Position numbers and translations under genes: made by a program
Shown here: positions 1-7,873 of the stretch, piece after piece
How the letters are laid out: each line of letters starts with the position of its first letter
How positions within the stretch are numbered: the stretch's first letter is position 1
NCBI RefSeq assembly: GCF_003172935.1
Contig: NZ_QGKS01000156.1
Coordinates: forward strand, 1-33,542
DNA length: 33,542 nt
Reading direction: 5' to 3'
DNA from: Micromonospora sicca
Lineage (GTDB): Bacteria > Actinomycetota > Actinomycetes > Mycobacteriales > Micromonosporaceae
The notes under the pieces: generated by a model
What the model saw: the letters and a program-made list of their open reading frames with translations, nothing else
The model's database searches: none
What the model was told of the DNA's origin: nothing

Positions 1-219
1 GGGCAGGACCGTCTCGGCGGGCGGGGTCATCCGGGAGGTGGCGACCACCCGGGCGACGCCCACCACGATCGGCGGGGCCAGCAGGTCGACCATCTCGGCC
101 GGCAGGGCCGGACGGACGGCCGGCCAGTCGACCTCGTCCACCGACCAGTACGTCGCACCGGAGTCCTCGGTCGCCGTCTCCTGCGGCGCGTCGTCGGACG
201 TACGGCGGTGCTTGGCCAT
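1..219 (-). CDS. Unrecognised protein, N-terminal part only
   Basis: A minus-strand reading frame opens with ATG at 219 and runs off the left edge after 73 codons without a stop. The visible part starts MAKHRRTSDD, has an acidic polar stretch to about residue 25, then a more hydrophobic segment around residues 38-60 (LLAPPIVVGVARVVAT). I do not recognise a family. A GGAGG-like stretch (plus-strand cctcc at 228-232) lies 8 nt upstream of the ATG and supports the start. It follows the thioredoxin-fold gene in the same direction but a strong hairpin separates them, so it probably has its own promoter. The C-terminal part lies outside the window. Confidence 0.5.
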   Translation of the reverse strand, partial: MAKHRRTSDDAPQETATEDSGATYWSVDEVDWPAVRPALPAEMVDLLAPPIVVGVARVVATSRMTPPAETVLP

Positions 220-291
220 GGGAATGCCTCCTCCGGGCTGCCGGGGCGCGGCCCCCGCGGGCCGCCGGCTGGGACACCCGGTGAAACGAGC

Positions 292-327
292 CCCGCACCG
301 GCCCGGTGACGCCGGGGCCGGTGCGGG
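292..327 (-). terminator. Factor-independent-type hairpin after the Rv2466c-like gene
   Basis: A perfect 13-bp inverted repeat (arms 292-304 and 315-327, cccgcaccggccc / gggccggtgcggg) with a 10-nt loop lies 30 nt past the stop of the minus-strand gene ending at 357. There is no U-run, which is normal for high-GC actinobacterial terminators. Function is inferred from position. Confidence 0.7.
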
Positions 328-356
328 ACTGCGGATCGTTGCCGGAGCTCCCGCCG

Positions 357-980
357 TCAGTCGAAGATGGGGCCCAGCTCGCGGGAGCGCTTCAGCTCGT
401 AGAAGCCCGGGGTGCCGGCGACCAGCAGGACGCCGTCCCAGAGCCGGCCGGCCGCCTCACCCTTCGGCGCCGGGGTGATCACCGGGCCGAAGAAGGCGAC
501 CTTGCCGCCGTCCGGGCCGGGGGCGTGGATCACCGGGGTGCCCACGTCGGTGCCGACCGGCCGCATGCCCGCCTCGTGGCTGGCCCGCAGCGCCTCGTCG
601 TACGCGGTGGACTCGGCGGCGTCGGCGAGCGCCGGGTCCAGCCCGACGTCGGTGAGCGCGCCGACCAGCATCTCCCGGCCGAGCGGCTCCTTGCCGAGGT
701 GGATCCGGGTGCCCATCGCGGTGTAGAGCTTCGCCACCGCCTCCTGGCCGTGGGCCTGCTCGACGGCGATGCAGACCCGCACCGGGCCCCAGCCGCTCTT
801 CATCAGTTCCTGGTACTGCTCGGGCAGGTCCCGGCCCTCGTTGAGCACGGACAGGCTCATCACGTGGAAGTCGATGTCCACGGGCCGGACCTTCTCGACC
901 TCCAGCAGCCAGCGGGACGTGATCCACGCCCACGGGCACAGCGGGTCGAACCACATGTCCACGGCGACACGTTCGGTCAC
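357..980 (-). CDS. Mycothiol-dependent nitroreductase Rv2466c family (DsbA/FrnE-like) protein
   Basis: The 207-aa protein has a thioredoxin fold of the DsbA/FrnE group and closely resembles M. tuberculosis Rv2466c: it shares WFDPLCPW near the N-terminus, LPEQYQE, the YTAMG segment, DVGTPVIH with its cis-Pro, and FFGPV. Rv2466c is a cytosolic mycothiol-dependent reductase with a CPWC motif. Here the motif is CPWA (C15, A18), so only the nucleophilic Cys remains, which suits a monothiol mechanism using mycothiol. The start is GTG at 980 with GGGA about 7 nt upstream. It is divergent from pepN, and the 211-nt gap between the two starts (981-1191) must hold both promoters; I could not pick out a convincing -10/-35 pair there. 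The order with pepN matches mycobacteria. Confidence 0.85.
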   Translation of the reverse strand: MTERVAVDMWFDPLCPWAWITSRWLLEVEKVRPVDIDFHVMSLSVLNEGRDLPEQYQELMKSGWGPVRVCIAVEQAHGQEAVAKLYTAMGTRIHLGKEPLGREMLVGALTDVGLDPALADAAESTAYDEALRASHEAGMRPVGTDVGTPVIHAPGPDGGKVAFFGPVITPAPKGEAAGRLWDGVLLVAGTPGFYELKRSRELGPIFD

Positions 981-1191
981 GGTGAGATCCCTTCACGACG
1001 GGTGCGCCGGTGAGCCCGGCGCCTCCCTCGATCCTCACCCCGACCAGCATGGCCCGGTACCGGAATGAGAGCGTGACCTCGACCACCGAAGGGTGTCGGT
1101 GCATGGAAGACTCGGACCGGACCGGCCGTCACGAGCGGGCCGGGGAGGCCGGGGCCGCCGCGGCGCGGCGCTAGTGGGATGGAGACGAACA

Positions 1192-3747
1192 GTGCCGGGA
1201 GTGCGCAATCTGACCCAGGTCGAGGCCACCGAGCGGGCTCGCCTGCTCGAGGTGACCGGGTACGACATCAGCCTTGACCTGTCGACCGCCGTGCAGGGCA
1301 CGGGACGCACGTTCCGCTCGATGACCGAGGTCCAGTTCCGCTGCGCCGAGCCGGGCGCGACGACCTTCATCGAGGTGGCCGCCGAGTCGGTGCGGTCCGC
1401 GACGCTCAACGGCGCGCCCGTCGACACCTCCGGCTGGTCGGCGGAGAAGGGCCTCACGCTGTCCGGTCTGGACGCGGAGAACACCCTGGTGGTGGACGCG
1501 GACTTCGGATACTCGAACAGCGGGCAGGGCCTGCACCGCACGGTGGACCCGGTCGACGGGGAGACCTACCTCTACAGCCAGTTCGAGACGGCGGACGCGC
1601 AGAAGGTCTTCGCCTGCTTCGACCAGCCCGACCTGAAGAGCGTCTTCACCTGGCACGCCACCGTGCCGGACCACTGGCGGGTGGTCTCCAACATGCCGGT
1701 GGAGCGGGAGGAGCCGGCCGGCGAGGCGCTGAAGACCGTCCACTTCGTGGAGTCGGCGCGGATGAGCACCTACATCACCGCGCTCTGCGCCGGGCCGTAC
1801 CACGAGGTGCGGGACAGCCACGACGGCATCGACCTGGGGGTCTTCTGCCGGGCGTCGATGGCGCGGTACCTGGACTCGGACGACCTGTTCCTGATCACCA
1901 AGCAGGGCTTCGACTTCTTCCACGAGAAGTTCGGGGTGCGCTACCCGCTGCCCAAGTACGACCAGCTCTGGGTGCCGGACTTCAACGCCGGCGCGATGGA
2001 GAACTTCGGCTGCGTCACGCACGCCGAGTCGCACTACATCTTCCGCTCGCAGGTCACCGACTTCGAGTACGAGCAGCGGGCCAACACGATCCTGCACGAG
2101 CTGGCGCACATGTGGTTCGGTGACCTGGTCACCATGCGCTGGTGGAACGACCTGTGGCTGAACGAGTCGTTCGCCGAGTGGGCCAGCCACTGGTGCAACA
2201 CCCACGCCACCCGGTTCCACGACGCGTGGACGACCTTCCTGTCGATCCGCAAGAACTGGGGCTACCGGCAGGACCAGCTCTCCTCCACCCACCCGGTGTA
2301 CTGCGAGATGCCGGACCTGGAGGCGGTCGAGGTCAACTTCGACGGCATCACGTACGCCAAGGGCGCCAGCGTGCTCAAGCAGCTCGTCGCGTACGTCGGG
2401 GAGGAGCCGTTCCTGGCCGGCCTGCGGGCGTACTTCGGCAAGCACGCCTGGGGCAACGCCACCTTCGACGACCTGCTCTCCGAGCTGGAGACCGCCTCCG
2501 GCCGGGAGCTGCGCAAGTTCGCCGCGCAGTGGCTGGAGACGGCGCAGGTCAACACGCTGCGCCCCGAGGTGGCCATCGGCGACGACGGCAGCTACCAGCG
2601 GGTGCTGGTCCGCCAGGAGGCGCCGTCCGGGCACCCGACGCTGCGTACCCACCGGATCGGGGTGGGCCTCTACGACCTGACCGACGGCCGGCTGGTCCGC
2701 CGGGAGCGGGTCGAGGTCGACGTGACCGGGGAGCAGACCGAGCTGTCCGCGCTGCACGGCAAGCCGGCCGCCGACGTGCTGATGCTCAACGACGACGACC
2801 TGACGTACGCCAAGCTGCGGCTGGACGAGCGGTCGATGGCGAACGTGGTGCAGCACATCGCCGGCTTCGAGTCGTCGCTGGCCCGGGCGCTCTGCTGGAC
2901 CGCCGCCTGGGACATGACCCGCGACGCCGAGCTGCCCGCCCGCGACTACGTCGCGCTGGTGCTGGCCGGCCTGCCCGCCGAGACCGACATCAACCTGGTC
3001 ACCGCCACCCTGCGGCAGGCGACCACCACGCTCACCTTCTATGTCGACCCGGCGTGGGCGCCGACCGGCTGGGCCGAGCTGGCCCGGACCGCGAAGGACG
3101 GGCTGCTCGCGGCGGAGCCGGGCAGCGGCTTCCAGCTCGCCTGGGCCCGGGCGTACGCCTCGGCGGCCCGCTCCGCCGAGGACCTGGCCACGCTGCGTGG
3201 CTGGCTCGACGGCACCGAGGTGCCGACCGGGCTGACCGTGGACACCGAACTGCGCTGGGCGCTGCTCCAGTCCCTCGTGGCCAACGGGGCGGCCGGCACC
3301 GCCGAGATCGAGGCCGAGCTGGCCGGCGACCGCACCGCCAGCGGCGAGCGGGAGGCCGCCTACGCGCACGCGCTGGTGCCGACCGCGGAGAACAAGGCGG
3401 CGGTGTGGGCGTTGCTCACCGGCCCGGAGGCGCTGCCGAACTGGCGGCACCGGGCGCTGCTGCAGGGCTTCGCGCACCCGGCGCAGGTCGACCTGGTCGC
3501 TCCCTACCGGGAGAAGTACTTCGCGGTGGTGGACCAGGTCTGGGCCAGCCGGGACAGCGAGCCGGCGCAGGAGTTCACCCAGCTCGCCTACCCGGCGTAC
3601 CTGGTCGAGGACGAGACGGTCGCGGCGACCGACGCGTGGCTGGCCGGCGAGGGTCACCCGGCCCCGCTGCGCCGGCTGGTCGCCGAGGGCCGGGACGGCG
3701 TGGCCCGCGCCCTGAAGGCCCGCGCCAGGGACGCCCAGAGCGCCTGA
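1192..3747 (+). CDS. pepN: Aminopeptidase N (M1 zinc metallopeptidase)
   Basis: An 851-aa M1 family aminopeptidase that removes N-terminal residues from peptides in the cytoplasm. Visible hallmarks are the exopeptidase motif GAMEN at residues 267-271, the zinc site HELAH at 302-306 and the third ligand E325 (LNES), exactly spaced as HExxH-X18-E. The long helical C-terminal ERAP1-like domain follows. The reading frame stays open upstream, but GTG at 1192 has GGAGA seven nt before it and gives the usual actinobacterial N-terminus PGVRNLTQVEATERA, so I take that start. It stands alone on the plus strand, divergent from the Rv2466c-like gene, and ends at a strong shared terminator. Confidence 0.95.
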   Translation: MPGVRNLTQVEATERARLLEVTGYDISLDLSTAVQGTGRTFRSMTEVQFRCAEPGATTFIEVAAESVRSATLNGAPVDTSGWSAEKGLTLSGLDAENTLVVDADFGYSNSGQGLHRTVDPVDGETYLYSQFETADAQKVFACFDQPDLKSVFTWHATVPDHWRVVSNMPVEREEPAGEALKTVHFVESARMSTYITALCAGPYHEVRDSHDGIDLGVFCRASMARYLDSDDLFLITKQGFDFFHEKFGVRYPLPKYDQLWVPDFNAGAMENFGCVTHAESHYIFRSQVTDFEYEQRANTILHELAHMWFGDLVTMRWWNDLWLNESFAEWASHWCNTHATRFHDAWTTFLSIRKNWGYRQDQLSSTHPVYCEMPDLEAVEVNFDGITYAKGASVLKQLVAYVGEEPFLAGLRAYFGKHAWGNATFDDLLSELETASGRELRKFAAQWLETAQVNTLRPEVAIGDDGSYQRVLVRQEAPSGHPTLRTHRIGVGLYDLTDGRLVRRERVEVDVTGEQTELSALHGKPAADVLMLNDDDLTYAKLRLDERSMANVVQHIAGFESSLARALCWTAAWDMTRDAELPARDYVALVLAGLPAETDINLVTATLRQATTTLTFYVDPAWAPTGWAELARTAKDGLLAAEPGSGFQLAWARAYASAARSAEDLATLRGWLDGTEVPTGLTVDTELRWALLQSLVANGAAGTAEIEAELAGDRTASGEREAAYAHALVPTAENKAAVWALLTGPEALPNWRHRALLQGFAHPAQVDLVAPYREKYFAVVDQVWASRDSEPAQEFTQLAYPAYLVEDETVAATDAWLAGEGHPAPLRRLVAEGRDGVARALKARARDAQSA

Positions 3748-3775
3748 TCCGCCGGGTCGCCGAGATGGCGATACA

Positions 3776-3810
3776 CGAAGCCCGGCCCGCGAAACGCGGA
3801 CCGGGCTTCG
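3776..3810. terminator. Bidirectional terminator between pepN and the DUF5130 gene
   Basis: Arms cgaagcccgg (3776-3785) and ccgggcttcg (3801-3810) pair perfectly. An inner ccgcg/cgcgg stem follows after one mismatch, with an AAA loop at 3792-3794. It lies between convergent genes, 28 nt after the pepN stop and 17 nt after the stop of the opposing gene, so it can serve both. Confidence 0.85.
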
Positions 3811-3827
3811 TCGTGCTCGGGGAGGGC

Positions 3828-4235
3828 TCAGCCCTTGCCGGCGTGGCTGGCGAGCTGGTCGAGGCCCTGGATGATGCCGCCGGCCAGGTCGCCGCCGCCG
3901 AAGGACGCCACCATGGAGAGCGCGGCGAGCTTGGCGTACGTGTCCGGGATGCGCTTGCGCGCGTACCGGCCGGTGACGATCTCCAGCTGCCGCTGGTTGG
4001 GCGACACGGCGATCAGGACCGACCTGTCGGGCTCGGCGAGCTGGTGGTGCAGCCGCTGGGCGTGCTCCCGGATCGGCTCGTCGAGGCCGCCCACGTAGAC
4101 CGAGAAGACCAGGCCGGTGCCCTGGTCGGCCAGGCGGAGCGCCTCGTCGATGCGGAGCAGCTGGCGGGTCGAGAAGGGCCCGTCCAGCACCTGGGGCGGG
4201 TTACCCGTCCCGGCCTGCGTCTCACCAACGGTCAC
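3828..4235 (-). CDS. DUF5130 (TPM-like) protein, candidate respiratory supercomplex factor
   Basis: A 135-aa protein of the actinobacterial DUF5130 family, related to TPM domains: FSTRQLLRIDEALRLAD, then GLVFSVYVGGLDE, a RSVLIAVSPNQRQLEIVTG strand pair and a Gly-rich amphipathic C-terminus. There is no signal peptide. A longer frame opens at ATG 4283, but GTG at 4235 has GGAGG five nt upstream and overlaps the preceding ctaJ gene by only 14 nt, so I prefer it. From memory, the M. smegmatis neighbour of ctaJ (MSMEG_4692, PRSAF1) was found with the cytochrome bcc-aa3 supercomplex and belongs to this family; that link is recall plus synteny, not shown by this sequence. Translational coupling to ctaJ fits a shared role. 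Confidence 0.75.
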   Translation of the reverse strand: MTVGETQAGTGNPPQVLDGPFSTRQLLRIDEALRLADQGTGLVFSVYVGGLDEPIREHAQRLHHQLAEPDRSVLIAVSPNQRQLEIVTGRYARKRIPDTYAKLAALSMVASFGGGDLAGGIIQGLDQLASHAGKG

Positions 4236-4524
4236 TTGTGCCTCCGGTTCCACCGGCCGGCGCCTCGACGCCGGCCTTCTCAAGCTTGTGGCTGGTCAGC
4301 GCCGGCGCCTGCGCGCCCGCGGCCAGCGCGGTGCCGGCCGAGTCGGCCAGCTGCTCCGGACGGCCGAGGAACCAGACCGGAGTGAAGTCGAAGGGCCGGC
4401 CCGGCCGGTAGCGCTTGGCGCCGCCACCGCCGCCACGGCCGCCGGCGATTGCCAGTCCGGCGATCACCAGCACCGCGGCCGCCGGGATGCCGACGAAGAC
4501 CAGCAACGTCTCGGTAACAGACAA
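4222..4524 (-). CDS. ctaJ: Small single-span membrane protein, CtaJ-like cytochrome aa3 accessory subunit
   Basis: A 100-aa protein with one N-terminal transmembrane segment (about residues 3-25, TLLVFVGIPAAAVLVIAGLA) followed by a Gly-rich linker and the conserved block YRPGRPFDFTPVWFL. That layout matches CtaJ, the small accessory subunit of the actinobacterial aa3 oxidase, which in mycobacteria also sits beside a DUF5130 gene near pepN. The frame is open up to ATG 4584, but the TM core begins right after TTG 4524, which has GGGGG eight nt upstream; TTG 4530 is an alternative. The C-terminal 14 nt overlap the DUF5130 start. The amidase stop lies 56 nt upstream, so readthrough from that gene is possible. 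Confidence 0.65.
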   Translation of the reverse strand: MSVTETLLVFVGIPAAAVLVIAGLAIAGGRGGGGGAKRYRPGRPFDFTPVWFLGRPEQLADSAGTALAAGAQAPALTSHKLEKAGVEAPAGGTGGTSDRW

Positions 4525-4580
4525 CCTCAACGCCCCCAGGCGGAAAGAGAGAGACCAGGAATTCCGGGTCGGGTGGACTG

Positions 4581-6044
4581 TCAAGGAGACGATTCCCCGA
4601 CTCCGCTTGTGGTATTCACGTTAGCGGAGTCGACGGCCCGCCAGATTGCGGGGTGGTGATCCCAGCCGCCACTCCCGTGCTCCAGTTGCGCGGCAGTGGC
4701 GATCAAAGTCGCGTCGGCGCCGTACCGGCCGGTGAGCAGCACCCCCACGGGCATGCCGTCGGCGGTGCGACCGACCGGCAGGGAAACGGACGGTTCGCCG
4801 GTCACGTTGAAGATGGCGCAGTACGGCGAGAACCGGCGCTGCCGGTCGAAATCCTCCGCCGGATCGAGGGCGGCGAACGACCCCACCGGCGCCTGCGGCG
4901 CGGCCAGCGTGGGGCAGAGCAGCAGGTCGCAACCGGCGGTCCGGTGGGCGCCGAGGCGTACCTGGGCCTGCAGCTCGCCCAGGGTGGCCATCAGCGCGCC
5001 CGCGCCGACCGCCGCGCCGCGCGAGCGGAGGAGCCGGGTCAGCGGCAGCAGCTCCCTCTCCCGCTCGGGCGGCACCGGGGAGAGCGCCAGGACGTACCAG
5101 ACGGTCTCGAAGAGCGGCCACGCCGCCGGGCCGAGCGGCGCCGGGACCTCGACCACCTCGTGGCCGGCCGCGGTGAGCAGCCCGGCGGCCCGGTCGACGG
5201 CGGCGACACAGTCGGGGTGGACCGGCTCGTCGGCGAGCATCGGGCTGGTGAAGCGGCCGATCCGCAGCCGGCCCGGCGCGGCCTCGCGGGCGGCGGCCAG
5301 GTAGCCGCCGGCGGGCGCGGCCGGGGGCAGGTAGGGCTCGCCGGGCACCGGCTGCGCCATGACGTCGAGCAGCGCGGCGACGTCGGCGACGGTCCGCCCG
5401 AGCGGGCCGTTCGTCGGCAGCCCGAACGCGCCGAAGCCGAGCGGCCCGCCGGAGACGAGTCCCCGGCTGGGCTTGTAGCCGACCAGGCCGCAGAGCGACG
5501 CCGGGATGCGCAGCGAGCCGCCGCCGTCGGAGCCCTGGGCCACCGGCACCAGCCCGGCCGCCACGGCGGCCGCCGCGCCGCCGCTGGACCCGCCCGCCGT
5601 GTAGCCGAGGCCCCACGGGTTGCGGGCCGGCGGCGCCACCAGCCCCTCCGAGTAGAGCGAGCAGCCCAGCTCGGAGGTGGTGGTCTTGCCGAGGCTGACC
5701 AGCCCGGCAGCCCTGATGAACCGGACCACGTCGGCGTCGATCGGGGGCACGAAGTCGGCGAAGGCGGCGGAGCCGAAGGTGGTCCGCACCCCGGCGGTCA
5801 GCGTGAGGTCCTTGATCGCGGTCGGTACGCCGTGCAGCGGACCGCGCCGCTCGGCCGGCACCGCGTCGGCGGCCCGGGCCGCCTCGACGGCCAACTCCTG
5901 CGTGACGGTGACGAACGCGCCGACCGTGTCGCTCAGCGCGTCCACCCGGGTCAGCTGGTGCCCGACCAGCTCCACGCTGGACAGCTCGCCACGGGCGATC
6001 GCGGCGGCCTGCTCCAACGCGGTCAGGTCGTGCGGCTCGGCCAT
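4581..6044 (-). CDS. Amidase signature family hydrolase
   Basis: A 487-aa amidase signature enzyme that hydrolyses a carboxamide bond through a Ser-cisSer-Lys triad. All three residues can be placed: K78 in TAIKDLT, cis-S153 in GGSSGG, and nucleophile S177 in [13 protein letters not shown], with the canonical 24-residue spacing between the two serines. Length is normal. ATG 6044 was chosen over an open frame to 6194 because family homology starts there and AGGA lies just upstream. Substrate cannot be read from sequence. It follows the kynurenine operon in the same direction but a palindromic repeat and 286 nt intervene. The operon lacks a recognisable N-formylkynurenine formamidase, so this enzyme is a possible but unproven stand-in. 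Confidence 0.88.
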   Translation of the reverse strand: MAEPHDLTALEQAAAIARGELSSVELVGHQLTRVDALSDTVGAFVTVTQELAVEAARAADAVPAERRGPLHGVPTAIKDLTLTAGVRTTFGSAAFADFVPPIDADVVRFIRAAGLVSLGKTTTSELGCSLYSEGLVAPPARNPWGLGYTAGGSSGGAAAAVAAGLVPVAQGSDGGGSLRIPASLCGLVGYKPSRGLVSGGPLGFGAFGLPTNGPLGRTVADVAALLDVMAQPVPGEPYLPPAAPAGGYLAAAREAAPGRLRIGRFTSPMLADEPVHPDCVAAVDRAAGLLTAAGHEVVEVPAPLGPAAWPLFETVWYVLALSPVPPERERELLPLTRLLRSRGAAVGAGALMATLGELQAQVRLGAHRTAGCDLLLCPTLAAPQAPVGSFAALDPAEDFDRQRRFSPYCAIFNVTGEPSVSLPVGRTADGMPVGVLLTGRYGADATLIATAAQLEHGSGGWDHHPAIWRAVDSANVNTTSGVGESSP

Positions 6045-6172
6045 GCCGTCATCCTGCCCGGATGATCCGCCCGACGCACTCTTCACGCGCCGACCGGCCC
6101 GGTCCCGGCACGGGTGGCCCGGGCCGGGGGCGGCGGCCGGAGCCGGAACGCCGGGCCGGGGTTGGTGGATGT

Positions 6173-6243
6173 CCTTTGCTCTGCTGCAGGCCACGCAACA
6201 CCGGTGGGCGCCGGGTGTTGCCGTCGCTGAAGCAGAGCAAAGG
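6173..6243. repeat. 71-nt palindromic repeat, copy 1
   Basis: The outer arms are perfect inverted repeats of 13 bp (6173-6185 and 6231-6243, cctttgctctgct). An inner 8-bp stem (6195-6202 and 6214-6221, gcaacacc/ggtgttgc) encloses a GC-rich loop. A second copy of the same 71-nt length sits at 32711-32781. This copy lies in the 286-nt gap 6045-6330 between the ACMS decarboxylase stop and the amidase start, where it could end the long operon. I see no gene in this gap; the amidase promoter must lie in it. Confidence 0.85.
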
Positions 6244-6330
6244 ATGCGCGAGGCAGTCCGGCTGCCGGCCGGCAGCGCCGGGCGGGGCGTCGGAACACAG
6301 CTCGCTGCGGTCGGGGGCGCAGGTCGGCGG

Positions 6331-7332
6331 TCAGCCGTGCAGGAAGCGCAGGGCGTTGCGGGACAGGAGCTTGTCGCGCTGGTCGGCGGTGAGGAAGTCG
6401 GCCTTCGCGACCACCGCGCCGACCGGTCGCTCCCCCAGCGGGTACGGGTAGTCGCTGCCGACCAGCACCCGGTCCTCCCCCATGGTGTCCACCAGCAGCC
6501 GCAGGGCGGCCGGCTCGAAGACCACCGAGTCGACGCTGAACCGGCCGACGTAGGAGCTGGGCGGGGCGGTGGAGGCGCCGCGCACCAGGTCGCCGCGGCG
6601 GTGCCAGGCGTTGTCGGCGCGGCCCAGCCAGAACGGGAAGCTGCCGCCGCCGTGCGCGAAGCAGATCCGCAGCGTCTCCGGCACCCGGTCGAAGACGCCG
6701 CCGAGGATCAGCGCCAGCACCGACAGGTGGGTCTCCGCCGGCATGCCGGTCAGCCAGCGGGCCATCCACCGGTCCAGCCGGGGCCCGCCCGGCATGTCCC
6801 AGGGGTGTACGAAGACCGGTGCGCCCACCTCGGCGCAGTGGGTCAGGAACTGCACGATCCCCGCGTCGTCCAGGTCGCGGTCGCCGACGTGGTTGCCGAT
6901 CTCGACGCCGACGTGGCCCGCCGCCAGGCAGCGGTCCAGTTCGGCGCAGGCGGCGTCCGGGTCCTGCAACGGCACCTGGCAGAACGGCACCAGCCGGTCG
7001 CCGCCGGCCGCGGTGACCTCCAGGGTCAGGTCGTTGAAGATCCGGGCCACCTTCACCGCCTGGTCGGCGGGGCGGTCGTAGGAGAAGAACACCGGGGTCG
7101 GCGAGACCACCTGGACGTCCACCCCGTCGTCGTCCATGTCCGCCAGCCGCGTCGGCGCGTCCCAGCAGGCCGAGCCGATCGCGCGGAACTCCGTCTCGCC
7201 CACCATGATCATGGCGGCCCGCTCGGAGTCCACCCGCAGCCAGGGCCAGCCGGACCCGCCGCACTGGGCGTCGAGGTCCGGCCACCCCTTCGGTACGACA
7301 TGCGTGTGCACGTCGACGACCGGACCGCGCAT
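6331..7332 (-). CDS. nbaD: 2-Amino-3-carboxymuconate-6-semialdehyde decarboxylase (ACMSD)
   Basis: A 333-aa amidohydrolase-2 family decarboxylase. It converts the unstable ring-cleavage product ACMS to 2-aminomuconic 6-semialdehyde and so keeps carbon away from quinolinate. Zinc ligands align with those known for the Pseudomonas fluorescens enzyme: H9 and H11 in VDVHTH, H176 in VFVHPWD, H227 in CFAHGGG (catalytic) and D294 in VGSDYPYP. ATG 7332 overlaps the stop of the upstream dioxygenase gene (ATGA), which fixes the start and suggests translational coupling. It is the last gene of the kynurenine operon and follows the dioxygenase that makes its substrate. A palindromic repeat downstream may end the transcript. 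Confidence 0.93.
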   Translation of the reverse strand: MRGPVVDVHTHVVPKGWPDLDAQCGGSGWPWLRVDSERAAMIMVGETEFRAIGSACWDAPTRLADMDDDGVDVQVVSPTPVFFSYDRPADQAVKVARIFNDLTLEVTAAGGDRLVPFCQVPLQDPDAACAELDRCLAAGHVGVEIGNHVGDRDLDDAGIVQFLTHCAEVGAPVFVHPWDMPGGPRLDRWMARWLTGMPAETHLSVLALILGGVFDRVPETLRICFAHGGGSFPFWLGRADNAWHRRGDLVRGASTAPPSSYVGRFSVDSVVFEPAALRLLVDTMGEDRVLVGSDYPYPLGERPVGAVVAKADFLTADQRDKLLSRNALRFLHG

Positions 7333-7856
7333 CAGCCCTTGCCCGGGTGCAGGGTGCCGCACTTGTCGCAGGTGCGCGCCGCCTCGTCGGCGTAGAACGC
7401 CTGGAAGACCGGGGGCAGGTCGGCGGCGATGTCGCGGACCTGGAGCTCCACCTCGTGCACCTTGTGCCCGCACTCCGGGCAGTACCACTGGAACTTCTCC
7501 AGGGTGCCCTCCTCGCGGACCCGCTCGACCACCACGCCGATCGAGCCGGCCTCCGGCCGCTGCGGCGAGTGCGGCGTGTTGCGCGGCAGCATCCACATCT
7601 GACCCTCGCGCACGTGCACCGTACGCGGCCCCTCCGGGGTCATCAGGTTGATGTGCATGTTGCCCTTGACCTGGTAGAAGAACTCCTCGTACGGGTCGAC
7701 GTGGAAGTCGGTGCGCTGGTTCGGCCCGCCGACCACCATGACGATGAAGTCGTCCCCGCCGGGGAACATCTCCTTGTTCCCCACCGGCGGCTTCAGCAGG
7801 TGCTGGTTCTCCGCGATCCAGCCCGGAAAGCTGAACGGCTCCGCGATCTCACTCAC
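7332..7856 (-). CDS. nbaC: 3-Hydroxyanthranilate 3,4-dioxygenase
   Basis: A 174-aa cupin dioxygenase that opens the ring of 3-hydroxyanthranilate to give ACMS. The iron ligands H52, E58 (DFHVDPYEEFFY) and H96 (TPHSPQRP) are present, as are two CxxC pairs at C126/C129 and C163/C166 that form the rubredoxin-like second metal site of the bacterial enzyme. Length equals that of the Cupriavidus protein (174 aa). GTG 7856 gives the family N-terminus and has AGGAAGCAGG upstream. An open frame continues to 8093 but that part is inside the TnpB element. The TnpB gene stops only 17 nt upstream, so the element separates this gene from the rest of its operon yet seems to leave its ribosome binding site intact. 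Confidence 0.95.
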   Translation of the reverse strand: MSEIAEPFSFPGWIAENQHLLKPPVGNKEMFPGGDDFIVMVVGGPNQRTDFHVDPYEEFFYQVKGNMHINLMTPEGPRTVHVREGQMWMLPRNTPHSPQRPEAGSIGVVVERVREEGTLEKFQWYCPECGHKVHEVELQVRDIAADLPPVFQAFYADEAARTCDKCGTLHPGKG

Positions 7857-7873
7857 GACTGACCTGCTTCCTA

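Noticed and set aside
1171..3657. Long minus-strand open frame of 828 codons opposite pepN
   Set aside because: It is the antisense shadow of the high-GC pepN gene, has no family resemblance, and pepN shows full catalytic motifs.
2142..4385. Plus-strand open frame of 747 codons overlapping the pepN end and ctaJ region
   Set aside because: Arg/Gly/Ala-rich frame-shifted shadow of pepN that runs through a terminator and two recognised minus-strand genes.
6173..6243. Palindromic repeats considered as a CRISPR-like or phage attachment site
   Set aside because: There are only two distant single copies, no spacers, no cas genes, and no integrase or tRNA next to them.
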